Shown: in pieces, positions 1-7,483 of the stretch
Position numbering within the stretch: position 1 is the first letter of the stretch
Layout of the letters: each line of letters starts with the position of its first letter
NCBI RefSeq assembly: GCF_022267555.1
Contig: NZ_CP073586.1
Coordinates: 2,347,501-2,411,500, forward strand
Direction of reading: 5' to 3'
DNA length: 64,000 nt
Source of the DNA: Proteiniphilum propionicum
Lineage (GTDB): Bacteria; Bacteroidota; Bacteroidia; Bacteroidales; Dysgonomonadaceae
Made by a program: the position numbers and the translations under genes
The notes under the pieces: model-generated
Databases searched by the model: none
What the model was told of the DNA's origin: nothing
What the model saw: the letters and a program-made list of their open reading frames with translations, nothing else

Positions 1-59
1 TTGACGAGGCACGTGTGAAAAAAGTGAACCAGGAGATATGCAACATATTAAAAGATTAA
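1..59 (+). CDS. 3' end of an unidentified gene (partial)
   Basis: Reading from base 3, the frame gives DEARVKKVNQEICNILKD and stops with TAA at 57-59. The charged helical tail looks like a real protein end, but 18 residues are too few to name a family. The next in-frame codons after the stop belong to the GH43-like remnant, so this may be the end of an unrelated gene that a deletion brought next to it. It extends beyond the left edge of the window. Confidence 0.3.
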   Translation, partial: DEARVKKVNQEICNILKD

Positions 60-251
60 TATTTCACTCTGTACCGTATATATATTTATCTCTTATCAGG
101 AGCAGCGTACGACTGGATTCTCTATCATGCTGTATCGGTGGCTAACCCGAAAGGGAGGGTGCTGATGATGGACCAGATCCTATGGCAAAACGACTGGCCT
201 TATGTTAAAGGAGGAACGCCATCTTTAGAAGCCGTAAAACCTGTTTTTTAA
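60..251 (+). pseudogene. C-terminal remnant of a GH43-like glycosidase
   Basis: The frame ending with TAA at 249-251 reads AAYDWILYHAVSVANPKGR, then a segment containing MMDQILWQNDWPYVKGGTPS. This matches the usual end of family 43 arabinanases and xylosidases, where a W-(I/L)-x-Y-H-A strand is followed by GR, then W-x-x-x-W-P and G-x-P-S. No start codon or upstream GH43 sequence exists; the frame is closed 60 bases before the recognisable part. The catalytic propeller blades are gone, so the piece is non-functional. Family resemblance is recognised by eye; a profile search would settle it. Confidence 0.55.
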
Positions 252-283
252 TGCGTATTGGTTATTTATATTGAATAATTGCT

Positions 284-291
284 TACATTTG
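284..291 (+). promoter_or_regulatory. Bacteroidota -7 box for the aldose epimerase gene
   Basis: TACATTTG fits the Bacteroidota -7 consensus TAnnTTTG and lies about 50 bases before the start codon at 343. A TTG at 258-260 is a possible -33 element, with a slightly long 23-base spacer. Confidence 0.5.
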
Positions 292-342
292 TGAAATATA
301 GGCGATTTTAGCAATAATTTATAAATATAGAGAGAAGAAAAG

Positions 343-1506
343 ATGAAGCTTAACAGAATGATCTGGCTGCTGGCAGTTATTGCAGCGGTTGGATGTACGA
401 ACAAACAAAAAGAGGCTCCCGCTGAGCAGACAACGCTTTCGGGAATGAAGAAAATTGATTTTCAATCGGTTGCGAATGGTGATTCTACCGATTTATATGT
501 ATTGAAAAATTCTGCTGGCATGGAGGTTACGGTAACTAATTATGGCGGACGGATTGTTTCTGTTATGGTGCCCGGCAATGATGGTAAACTGCAGGATGTT
601 GTTCTTGGATTTGACAACATTAACGATTATATGAGTATAAACAACAATTTTGGAGCTACCATCGGCCGTTACGGCAACAGGATTGCCAACGGGAAAATAA
701 CTGTAGAAGGTGTGGAGTACCAGCTTCCGAAAAATAACTATGGCCACACCCTGCATGGCGGGCCTGAAGGGTTTGACAAACAGGTTTTCAAAGCTGTTCA
801 GCAGGATAGCCAGACCCTTATTCTCACATACTTGTCCAAAGACGGTGAGGCCGGATTCCCTGGTAATCTTAACGTGAAAGTGACTATGGTGCTGACCGAT
901 GATAATGCTATTGATCTTCAGTATGAGGCTACCACTGACAAGGAGACCGTGGTGAATCTGACAAACCACTCATACTTCAACCTGAGCGGCGATGGCAACA
1001 ACACCATTCTAAAAGACTTGCTAACAATTAATGCCGATGCGTTTACACCAGTTGATGATACCTTTATGACTACAGGAGAGATTAGTCCGGTAGAGGGTAC
1101 TCCAATGGACTTCAGGACTCCTACCGCTATTGGTGAAAGGATTGATAATTACGATTTCGTGCAGTTGAAAAACGGCGACGGTTATGACCATAATTGGGTA
1201 TTGAATACAAATGGAGATATTTCAAAACCGGCCGCCACGGTTTATTCCCCCGTGACAGGTATTCAGCTTGAGGTATATACAACAGAACCGGGTTTGCAGG
1301 TCTATACAGGTAACTTCCTCGACGGAACGGTGACCGGTAAGTATGGGGCTGTATATGCCAAACGCAATGCCATCTGTCTGGAAACACAGAAATATCCCGA
1401 TTCTCCTAATAAACCCGACTGGCCATCACCCTACCTGAAACCGGGTGAGAAATATACCAGCCGCTGTATTTATAAATTCACAGTGATAAATGGTAGTAAT
1501 AATTGA
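343..1506 (+). CDS. galM: Aldose 1-epimerase, exported lipoprotein
   Basis: Interconverts alpha and beta anomers of galactose, glucose and related aldoses. The protein has 387 residues: a lipoprotein signal (hydrophobic stretch ending V-G-C at about residue 18), then a full galactose-mutarotase fold. Visible family motifs are NYGGRIVSV near the start, N-x-x-G-x-x-I-G-R-x-G-N-R-I, the substrate-binding HTLHGGP segment, NLTNHSYFNLSG with its catalytic-type His, DHNWVLN, and the PDSPN-x-P-x-W-P-S-P end with the nearby Glu in CLETQKYPDSPN that acts as base in this family. Bacteroidota often export this enzyme to work with surface glycan breakdown. It stands alone with its own promoter and terminator, after a GH43 remnant, so it may be left over from an older glycan locus. 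Confidence 0.93.
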   Translation: MKLNRMIWLLAVIAAVGCTNKQKEAPAEQTTLSGMKKIDFQSVANGDSTDLYVLKNSAGMEVTVTNYGGRIVSVMVPGNDGKLQDVVLGFDNINDYMSINNNFGATIGRYGNRIANGKITVEGVEYQLPKNNYGHTLHGGPEGFDKQVFKAVQQDSQTLILTYLSKDGEAGFPGNLNVKVTMVLTDDNAIDLQYEATTDKETVVNLTNHSYFNLSGDGNNTILKDLLTINADAFTPVDDTFMTTGEISPVEGTPMDFRTPTAIGERIDNYDFVQLKNGDGYDHNWVLNTNGDISKPAATVYSPVTGIQLEVYTTEPGLQVYTGNFLDGTVTGKYGAVYAKRNAICLETQKYPDSPNKPDWPSPYLKPGEKYTSRCIYKFTVINGSNN

Positions 1507-1513
1507 CAAATGG

Positions 1514-1554
1514 ATTTCGGGCTAAAATTATCAAATTGTAGCCCGAAATTTTTT
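1514..1554 (+). terminator. Intrinsic terminator of galM
   Basis: A perfect 11-bp inverted repeat (ATTTCGGGCTA at 1514-1524 and TAGCCCGAAAT at 1539-1549) is followed by a T run to 1554. It lies 8 bases after the galM stop codon. Confidence 0.9.
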
Positions 1555-1589
1555 CTTCGTTTCTTTTTATTTACTTTAAATTTCTAATT

Positions 1590-1805
1590 ATGCAAAATTT
1601 AACAGATCTACCCATTTGGGTAATTGTACTTCTGGGAGTGCTCGCGTTGTTTGACGCGGTAATGAAATTGATTGCTATGTGGAGATCTGCACGGAACAAC
1701 CATCTGGTATGGTTTATTTTCCTTGCCATTTTCAATACGATTGGAATTTTGCCTATTGTCTATCTGATTCTGCATAAGAAAAAAGCAATGCCCGAAGCAG
1801 AATAG
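1590..1805 (+). CDS. Small two-helix membrane protein (PLDc_N/DUF5652-like)
   Basis: 71 residues with two membrane segments (about 8-28 and 39-60) joined by a short basic loop containing W-R-S-A-R-N-N-H. The pattern matches the small family related to the N-terminal membrane anchor of phospholipase-D-like proteins, where the second helix starts with x-W-x-I-x-x and has an N-T-I-G-x-x-P-I-x-Y motif. A lysine-rich tail should face the cytoplasm. The cellular role is unknown. It is convergent with nth and appears to be transcribed alone. Confidence 0.7.
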   Translation: MQNLTDLPIWVIVLLGVLALFDAVMKLIAMWRSARNNHLVWFIFLAIFNTIGILPIVYLILHKKKAMPEAE

Positions 1806-1846
1806 ACCGGGAAGTTAAATGCATTAGAAGTAGGGGGCTGTCATAT

Positions 1847-2494
1847 TTAAAGATGGCCTTCCTTTTTTTCATAATATTTGCACCATTGAGAAAGACCGCA
1901 TATTTCACATTTCGGCCTTCGTGCCATACATATGTAACGGCCGTGCAGGATTAGCCAGTGATGTGCTTTGGTAAGCATTGACTCCGGGATATACTTTACG
2001 AGTTCCATTTCAGATTGGAGTGGTGTTTTTGAATTGTTTGTCAACCCGATACGGTTGGCTACACGAAAAACATGTGTATCTACAGGCATTGCCGGTGTGT
2101 CGAATGCCACAGCCAGTATCACGTTGGCTGTTTTTCGGCCTACTCCCGGAATGGTGAGTAGAGAATCTATGTCTGAGGGCACCTCTCCATCGAAATCCGA
2201 AACCAGCTTTTTTGCCATTCCTACCAGGTTTTTGGCTTTATTATTTGGATAAGAGCACGATTTGATATACTCAAATACCTCATCATGTGATGATGCAGCC
2301 ATTGCCCTGGGTGTAGGAAATGCATCGAACAGAGCGGGTGTTATCATATTTACCCGCTTGTCTGTGCATTGTGCAGACAGAATCACTGCAACCAGCAGTT
2401 GATACTTGTTTTTGTAGTGCAATTCGGTTTCTGCCGATTCCGCATTGGCTTCAAACCAGTCTAGAACCTTTTTATAACGCTCTTTTTTGGTCAT
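1847..2494 (-). CDS. nth: Endonuclease III (DNA glycosylase/AP lyase)
   Basis: Removes oxidised pyrimidines from DNA and nicks the abasic site in base excision repair. 215 residues, the normal length. The helix-hairpin-helix LPGVGRKTANV-type segment (here IPGVGRKTANV) holds the catalytic Lys, and the catalytic Asp is in MPVDTHVFRV. The C-terminus has the [4Fe-4S] ligands in the pattern C-x6-C-x2-C-x5-C (CMARRPKCEICGLSQWC). All key residues are present. The gene is monocistronic and convergent with the small membrane protein gene. Confidence 0.97.
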   Translation of the reverse strand: MTKKERYKKVLDWFEANAESAETELHYKNKYQLLVAVILSAQCTDKRVNMITPALFDAFPTPRAMAASSHDEVFEYIKSCSYPNNKAKNLVGMAKKLVSDFDGEVPSDIDSLLTIPGVGRKTANVILAVAFDTPAMPVDTHVFRVANRIGLTNNSKTPLQSEMELVKYIPESMLTKAHHWLILHGRYICMARRPKCEICGLSQWCKYYEKKEGHL

Positions 2495-2502
2495 TATTTT
2501 GA

Positions 2503-2765
2503 AAAATTGTCCCGTAGCATCACTTACATACTGCTATCTCTGTTTCTTGGAATTCAGTATATTAGCTTATTGATCAGGATGTTGTACTGTAATAGCTATC
2601 ACGTCAGTTTTAAAATTTCTCTTATTACTTCTCAAATGATATTAATAGTTTGATAAAATATCATTTGTTGCACTTATAACCAAATAACTATGTGGCCTTT
2701 TTGAAAGGTGCATTAAATGTTTACAATCAGGCGATTATATTTGCATCCTTCAAAAAACGTAATAT
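2503..2765. other. Gene-free stretch with an orphan -7 box
   Basis: No convincing gene. A TATATTTG box at 2736-2743 fits the Bacteroidota -7 consensus and points to the plus strand. The only reading frame after it is a five-codon one (ATG at 2764, stop inside the next repeat), and the next gene lies on the opposite strand. The box may be the leftover promoter of a gene lost when the repeat at 2766 arrived. Confidence 0.4.
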
Positions 2766-2864
2766 GAGTCCACTTTAATAAGTCGTTTAGTGGAAAAATG
2801 ATATTTGATTCTCAAGTGATTATGATGTCAAATATTCTAATTTGAGACTTTTTCAAGCAGACTC
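2766..2864. repeat. GAGTC element, family 2, uninterrupted copy (99 bp)
   Basis: Starts GAGTCCACTTTAATAAGTC and ends with the imperfect inverse of that sequence (15 of 19 positions match by eye), with an inner perfect 8-bp pair ATATTTGA/TCAAATAT. The reverse complement matches both halves of the sequence around 41756-41969, where a 109-bp element interrupts it. Here the target reads ATCACT only once, so this copy is the empty site. It has no coding capacity and resembles a miniature inverted-repeat element. Confidence 0.8.
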
Positions 2865-2889
2865 AACAATATATAATAATTGCGTGGCT

Positions 2890-4458
2890 TTATTGTTTTA
2901 TTTCATCTGATAAGGGAATGAACCGGGCACCCAGATCGGGATCTTCCATATCCGGATCAAGTGGATACATAGGGCGTTGGATTCGTTTATAGGGTAAACG
3001 GAGCAGATCCTGATCCACACCTCCGGGAGTAAGCGCCATTATCCAGTCGCCACGCATATTGTAAAGTTCTGGCACAAGATATCCGATTTTTACTACAAGA
3101 ATATCCGTTTCTCTGGGTTTCAGCCCCAAATCGGTGAAGTTTTTCTCGTAGTGATAGGCGTTTCTCTTTTCCGTTACAATGGTGTAGACATTGCCACTTT
3201 TAACAACTACTTCAGTGCCTGCATCCACATCGCTCTCTTTAATGGCCGCAATCTCTCCCTTTATCCTGACAGGAGGAGCAAAACGATTATCCACCATAGC
3301 ACCGGCCATGGCATCTATTTGGGCACCAACACCAATCTCTCTGGCCTTCTTTACCAGTTCGGGACCGGGGATTGATGCATAGATAAGGGTTTTGCTTCCT
3401 GAAAGCTTCAGTTCAGGGCGCTTGAATATTTCGTGCAGGGTCCATGTCACATCTCCGGCGCCTCCTGCAGTGGGGTTATCCCCCATGTCGCTGATAATAA
3501 ATGGTTTTTTGTCACTCTTAAAGGCTTTGTCTAAAGCATCATCCAGATAAGTCGTGGGTGCTACAAACTCAAACTTATCTCTAACCTCCCAAAAATGTTT
3601 TGCCAATGTTTCAGCTGCTTTGGCAACAGCCTCTTTATCGTCGCCATATGCCATGATCACACCGTGGTTACGAGGTTCATCAGCCCAGGGATAGGACATC
3701 CAGATGGCAGCGTCAATAACTTTGTCATTATCCAATACCCCGGGAATCTGGGCGTAAAGGCTTTTGCCGGGTTCAATACGAGTACTCGTTTTTTCTCCTG
3801 GCAGTAAAATAGGCACAGGAATCCAGGCTTTGTATGCAGGTTTGCCTTTTCCGTTTTCGAGCCTGCTGAGAAGGTTGGTGACCGCCCTCTTTTTCGATTC
3901 AATAGCATCTTCATGTGGAGCCAAGCGGTAGCATGTAATCAGATCGCTGTTCTGTGCCAGTCGTCGAGAAACATTGCCGTGCAGATCCATCGATGTTGAG
4001 ACTAGTACATCAGTGCCTATCAACTCCCTTATACGAAGAAGAAGATCTCCTTCCGGATCGTCAAGTCCCTGAACGCTCATTGCACCGTGGATATCGAAGA
4101 AGAGCCCATCAAGCGGTAGGGACTCTTTTAACATATCTAATGTTTTGGTTACCAGCGATTCGTAGGCCTCTCGGGTGACGATTCCACCTGGCATGGCGTG
4201 GCCACGAAGCGTAGGAATCCATACGGCGCGGTCAATAATACCCGAATCAACTGCCATAAAAGGGTAATAGGTTAAGACCTTTTCTCCTTCACGTGCATTA
4301 AATGCCTCTTCGTTGGTTACTGCCGGAGAAAAGGTACTTGACTCAATTGCAATTCCGGCAATAGCTATTCTTGGTAACTCTTTTTTACCGTCTCCGCTGT
4401 TACAGCCGTAGGAAAGTAGTAGCAGCATTAAAGAAATGGTTAAAATATTTTTCCCCAT
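2890..4458 (-). CDS. M81 family (MlrC-like) metallopeptidase, lipoprotein
   Basis: 522 residues. A lipoprotein signal ends with S-Y-G-C at about residue 19. The rest follows the two-domain MlrC layout: a DUF1485 N-terminal domain with FFDIHGAMSVQGLDDPEGD and SMDLHGNVS, which hold the likely metal-binding Asp/His residues, and an MlrC C-terminal domain with SDMGDNPTAGGAGD. MlrC was first known from microcystin degradation, but most family members have unknown substrates, and here the exported location suggests a periplasmic hydrolase of small peptides or amide compounds. The stop of rsmE lies 8 bases before its start, so it is probably the third gene of the operon bifunctional nuclease-rsmE-M81. 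Confidence 0.85.
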   Translation of the reverse strand: MGKNILTISLMLLLLSYGCNSGDGKKELPRIAIAGIAIESSTFSPAVTNEEAFNAREGEKVLTYYPFMAVDSGIIDRAVWIPTLRGHAMPGGIVTREAYESLVTKTLDMLKESLPLDGLFFDIHGAMSVQGLDDPEGDLLLRIRELIGTDVLVSTSMDLHGNVSRRLAQNSDLITCYRLAPHEDAIESKKRAVTNLLSRLENGKGKPAYKAWIPVPILLPGEKTSTRIEPGKSLYAQIPGVLDNDKVIDAAIWMSYPWADEPRNHGVIMAYGDDKEAVAKAAETLAKHFWEVRDKFEFVAPTTYLDDALDKAFKSDKKPFIISDMGDNPTAGGAGDVTWTLHEIFKRPELKLSGSKTLIYASIPGPELVKKAREIGVGAQIDAMAGAMVDNRFAPPVRIKGEIAAIKESDVDAGTEVVVKSGNVYTIVTEKRNAYHYEKNFTDLGLKPRETDILVVKIGYLVPELYNMRGDWIMALTPGGVDQDLLRLPYKRIQRPMYPLDPDMEDPDLGARFIPLSDEIKQ

Positions 4459-4466
4459 AATGTATA

Positions 4467-5177
4467 TTATTTTAAATTATTGATGACGTGAATAGTATGT
4501 ATGGCCGTGATTGCAGCCGTTTCAGTCCGAAGCCTTGTTTCTCCCAGGCTAATAGGTTCGAAACCGTTTGAAATAGCTTTATTTACCTCGCTTTCACTAA
4601 AATCTCCCTCAGGCCCGATTAGAATAAGAGCATTCTCTCCTTTATTATAGAGTTGTGCGAGCGGGTTCTTGGGAAAATTATAACAGTGGGCAATAAATTT
4701 TCTCCCATCGAAAGGTCTCACGATCAAGTCATCAAACTTTACCATCCACTCTGTCTCCGGCAAGAGAGCCTGTCGCGATTGTTTCATTGCAGAGATAACT
4801 GTCTTCTGCAGGCGTTCAATCTTTATATCTTTTCTTTCTGAATAATGGCTGATGATTGGCGTAATGCGGTCAATACCAATTTCAGTAGCTTTTTCCACGA
4901 GCCATTCGTTCCTTTCAGTCTGTTTTGTTGGAGCGAAGGCAAGATGGAGCCTGTAGATGCGGTTCTTAGGTTTTTCAAATTGATGTTTAATTACAACCAC
5001 ACAATTTTTGTGATGTGCCTCTATCAACACGCATTCATATATAAAACCAAAACCATCGGTAACCGACAGCGTGCTACCAACACGCATTCTCAGGACTTTT
5101 ACGCAATGCATCGATTCCTTTTCGGGAAGTCGGGGATTAATCCTGATATCAGGGCAATAGAAAAGAGTATCTGCCAT
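4467..5177 (-). CDS. rsmE: 16S rRNA m3U1498 methyltransferase
   Basis: Methylates N3 of U1498 in 16S rRNA with S-adenosylmethionine. 236 residues, typical length. An N-terminal PUA-like domain (HCVKVLRMRVGS) precedes a SPOUT fold with the family motifs KATEIGIDRITPI, ALILIGPEGDFSE and SLGETRLRTETAAI, whose deep-knot residues bind the cofactor. Thirteen bases separate it from the upstream nuclease gene and 8 bases from the downstream peptidase gene, so the three are likely co-transcribed. Confidence 0.96.
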   Translation of the reverse strand: MADTLFYCPDIRINPRLPEKESMHCVKVLRMRVGSTLSVTDGFGFIYECVLIEAHHKNCVVVIKHQFEKPKNRIYRLHLAFAPTKQTERNEWLVEKATEIGIDRITPIISHYSERKDIKIERLQKTVISAMKQSRQALLPETEWMVKFDDLIVRPFDGRKFIAHCYNFPKNPLAQLYNKGENALILIGPEGDFSESEVNKAISNGFEPISLGETRLRTETAAITAIHTIHVINNLK

Positions 5178-5190
5178 ATTTTGCTAAAAC

Positions 5191-5787
5191 TCATGATTTA
5201 TTCTCTCTTCGGTTGATCTCATCACGCAGACGTGTAGCCAGTTCATAATTCTCTTCATCCACGGCTTCCTTAAGCCTGTGCTTGAGTGCATCGAGGCGCA
5301 GATCCGACAATTCCTCCTCAATGCTTCCTTTTTCTTCTTTCGGCTTTTCGGGGGAAGTGGAAGCGGATTGTTCATCGAAAACTATAGCCATATTTTGCAT
5401 GATATCTTCTGTGGTATATATAGGCGAATTTGTACGAATAGCCAATGCCACAGCGTCAGATGTACGGGAGTCGATACGATATTTTTTTCCGTATTGCTCC
5501 AGCAGCAGTTCCGAGAAGAACGCACCGTCTTCAAACTTATGTATCAAAACTTCAATCAACTTCACATCAAGTGCCTTCCATACCGATACCATCAGGTCGT
5601 GCGATAAGGGCCTGGGAGGGGTAATACCTTCCATTACAATTGCAATTGATTGAGCTTCAGGTGTCCCTATTACAATTGGAAGACGGCGAATTCCATTTTC
5701 TTCTGCAAAAATAAGAGCATAAGCGCCGGCCTGAACCTGACTGAATGATATACCTAATATGGATAGTTTGATTCTTTTAGTCCCCAT
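5191..5787 (-). CDS. Bifunctional nuclease (DUF151) with UVR motif
   Basis: 198 residues. Residues 1 to about 135 are the bifunctional nuclease domain (DUF151), recognisable by the strand with F-A-E-E-N-G-x-R-R-L-P-I-V-I-G, the pattern E-A-Q-S-I-A, H-D-L-M and the IDSRTSDAVALAIR segment. The C-terminus has a UvrB/UvrC interaction helix pair (about 160-195: L-K-E-A-V-D-E-E-N-Y-E-L-A). Plant and thermophile relatives cleave RNA and DNA; in Bacteroidota the role is not established. The UVR motif hints at a link with nucleotide excision repair. A -7 box lies about 30 bases upstream. Confidence 0.9.
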   Translation of the reverse strand: MGTKRIKLSILGISFSQVQAGAYALIFAEENGIRRLPIVIGTPEAQSIAIVMEGITPPRPLSHDLMVSVWKALDVKLIEVLIHKFEDGAFFSELLLEQYGKKYRIDSRTSDAVALAIRTNSPIYTTEDIMQNMAIVFDEQSASTSPEKPKEEKGSIEEELSDLRLDALKHRLKEAVDEENYELATRLRDEINRRENKS

Positions 5788-5816
5788 GATTTGGTTTTTT
5801 TGTTCAATAGCAACAT

Positions 5817-5824
5817 CAAATATA
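5817..5824 (-). promoter_or_regulatory. -7 box for the nuclease-rsmE-M81 operon
   Basis: CAAATATA on the plus strand reads TATATTTG on the minus strand, a perfect TAnnTTTG box 30 bases before the nuclease start codon. No clear -33 TTG is seen. Confidence 0.6.
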
Positions 5825-5907
5825 CAATTTATTTATCCGGAATTGATATTTATCGCTGTTTTTTTGAAAATTTAGACAATTTAGATGTGAAATGAAGAAA
5901 AAAATTG

Positions 5908-5915
5908 TATCTTTG
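5908..5915 (+). promoter_or_regulatory. -7 box of the tRNA-His gene
   Basis: TATCTTTG, 18 bases before the tRNA, fits the Bacteroidota -7 consensus and the usual spacing for a stable-RNA promoter. Confidence 0.65.
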
Positions 5916-5932
5916 CAGCCACGTTAAAACAT

Positions 5933-6007
<75 letters not shown>

Positions 6008-6057
6008 CATATCTCATGATAAATGAGGTTTTTATTCTCTTTAGATTTGTTTTAGGT

Positions 6058-6086
6058 AATCACGTATTTTACATACGTGATTTTTT
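6058..6086 (+). terminator. Terminator after tRNA-His
   Basis: AATCACGTA at 6058-6066 pairs perfectly with TACGTGATT at 6074-6082, followed by T residues to 6086. A smaller hairpin, CTCA/TGAG followed by T residues, lies at 6013-6033. The stem ends at the stop codon of the convergent methyltransferase gene. Confidence 0.8.
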
Positions 6087-6840
6087 ATTTTACCCTCCGG
6101 CGGAATTCAGCACATATTACAGCTGTGGCAGCAGCCACATTCAGAGATTCAGAGGTGTCCCTTCCTGAAGGGAAGTTTGGAATGAAAAGTCTCCGTGTGA
6201 TTCTCTTTTCAGTTTCCGCACCTATTCCTTTTCCCTCGCTCCCCATTACAATGAAACCTCTGTTGGAGAGAGTTTTATTGTAGATGTTTTCCCCATCGAG
6301 AAATGTTCCGTAAACAGGTAGATTTATCTGTTTCTGCAGAAATTCAGGAATATCAGTATAATGCACTCTCACTCTGGCAATTGCACCCATGGTTGCCTGG
6401 ACTGTTTTTGGGTTGTATATGTCTGCGGTATCATACGAGCAGACAACATGTTCAATTCCAAACCAATCTGCAATTCGCACTATTGAGCCTACATTTCCAG
6501 GATCTTGAATACCATCGAGCACAAGAGTCAGACCTTCATCAAAATTAATATTATCAATGTTCGATTCAGGCTGATAAAAAACAGCTATGATCTGTGGTGC
6601 CGTTTTCAGGAAGGTTGCCTTTTTCAATTCACTTTCATCTGCTTCAACTATCTCCCCGGCTTTTAGCTCAGGATGAGCTGATATAACTTCGGGTAATGCC
6701 GCTATGAGCTGACATTGGCATGTGGCAAGAAGATCTAAAACCAGTTTTGTCCCTTCCGCTACAAACGTGTTATTCTCAATCCTATGTTTTTTTTCTTTAA
6801 GCGAACGGATATATTTTATTCTGTTTTTGCTAAGCGACAT
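6085..6840 (-). CDS. SpoU/TrmH family rRNA or tRNA 2'-O-methyltransferase
   Basis: 251 residues. A short N-terminal substrate-binding region (SLKEKKHRIENNTFVAEGTK, the RNA 2'-O-ribose methyltransferase substrate-binding type) is followed by a SPOUT domain with three family motifs: LDGIQDPGNVGSIVRIADWF with the catalytic-type Asn and Arg, VMGSEGKGI, and IPNFPSGRDTSESLNVAAA. It transfers a methyl group from S-adenosylmethionine to a ribose 2'-OH. The exact rRNA or tRNA position is not deducible. The third motif has extra residues (PSGRDT) before ESLNV compared with RlmB. Monocistronic, convergent with tRNA-His. Confidence 0.9.
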   Translation of the reverse strand: MSLSKNRIKYIRSLKEKKHRIENNTFVAEGTKLVLDLLATCQCQLIAALPEVISAHPELKAGEIVEADESELKKATFLKTAPQIIAVFYQPESNIDNINFDEGLTLVLDGIQDPGNVGSIVRIADWFGIEHVVCSYDTADIYNPKTVQATMGAIARVRVHYTDIPEFLQKQINLPVYGTFLDGENIYNKTLSNRGFIVMGSEGKGIGAETEKRITRRLFIPNFPSGRDTSESLNVAAATAVICAEFRRRVK

Positions 6841-6861
6841 TTTTTATTTTTTTGTTGATTG

Positions 6862-6869
6862 CAAATGTA
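6862..6869 (-). promoter_or_regulatory. -7 box of the SpoU methyltransferase gene
   Basis: CAAATGTA reads TACATTTG on the minus strand, 22 bases before the start codon at 6840. Confidence 0.6.
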
Positions 6870-6893
6870 ATCATTATACCTGAATTAATTATT

Positions 6894-7002
6894 GAGTCTC
6901 CTCCTAAAACCTCAAAACCCAATTTTATCGGTTTGCAACATATTGAAAATCAATGATTATCTTGTGAAATTTTCAAGAAAAAAGACTTATTGGAGGAGAC
7001 TC
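6894..7002. repeat. GAGTC element, family 1, copy A (109 bp, with 6-bp target duplication)
   Basis: Ends are perfect 11-bp inverted repeats GAGTCTCCTCC/GGAGGAGACTC. The flanks are the identical hexamer ATTATT at 6888-6893 and 7003-7008. The reverse complement matches the copy at 41806-41914 over the full 109 bases at roughly 90% identity by eye. It codes for no protein. Size, ends and target duplication are those of a non-autonomous miniature transposable element. Confidence 0.88.
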
Positions 7003-7483
7003 ATTATTGGAATAATCTTTTATAAACTGCATATCTCATATTCTCAAAAGTTGTACTCAACATTGTCATTTTTTCACATTGTCTATTTGTTAATTAAATT
7101 ATTATCGCTGAAAAGTAGCAAATATCAGATCATCACTCAAAAGTTGTCATTTTTTCTATCTTCTTATCCATAAAAAATATATCTTTGTGACTTACGTTGT
7201 CAATAGTTTGGTGTTTTTTCAAAAGAACACTTATAACTACTGATTGTTAATAATTAATATGACTTTTAAATATATAGCTTTAATTTCGTGACTATATGAG
7301 TGTTAAGTGAATATTTACCGAAGTATTGATGTTGTAGCAACCTCTTTTTTATAAAGGCATCAACTTGTAGTAGAAAAATCAGATAAGAAACTAAAAAAAT
7401 ATAAACAAGATTGATTGGTTATGATCAATTGATTAAAAACATGATCGTTACCTATTCAATACACCACAAAAATAAATATTAGT
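7003..7483 (+). other. Long upstream region of transketolase
   Basis: No gene is seen. A TATCTTTG -7 box at 7180-7187 is the best promoter candidate and would give a leader of about 300 bases. Just before it, the motif TTGTCATTTTTTC occurs twice (around 7062 and 7144), each time close to CTCAAAAGTTGT, suggesting a small local duplication. A weak TTGAT/ATCAA hairpin lies near 7412-7430. No known riboswitch pattern was recognised. Confidence 0.4.

Noticed and set aside
1830-1870. Terminator or IS end at GGGGGCTGTCA between the convergent genes
   Set aside because: The stem is weak with several mismatches, and the similar GGGGGCTGTTGA at 33572 is too short to prove a shared element.
6892-7173. 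93-residue open frame upstream of transketolase
   Set aside because: It starts inside the 109-bp repeat, is very AT-rich, and matches no protein pattern.
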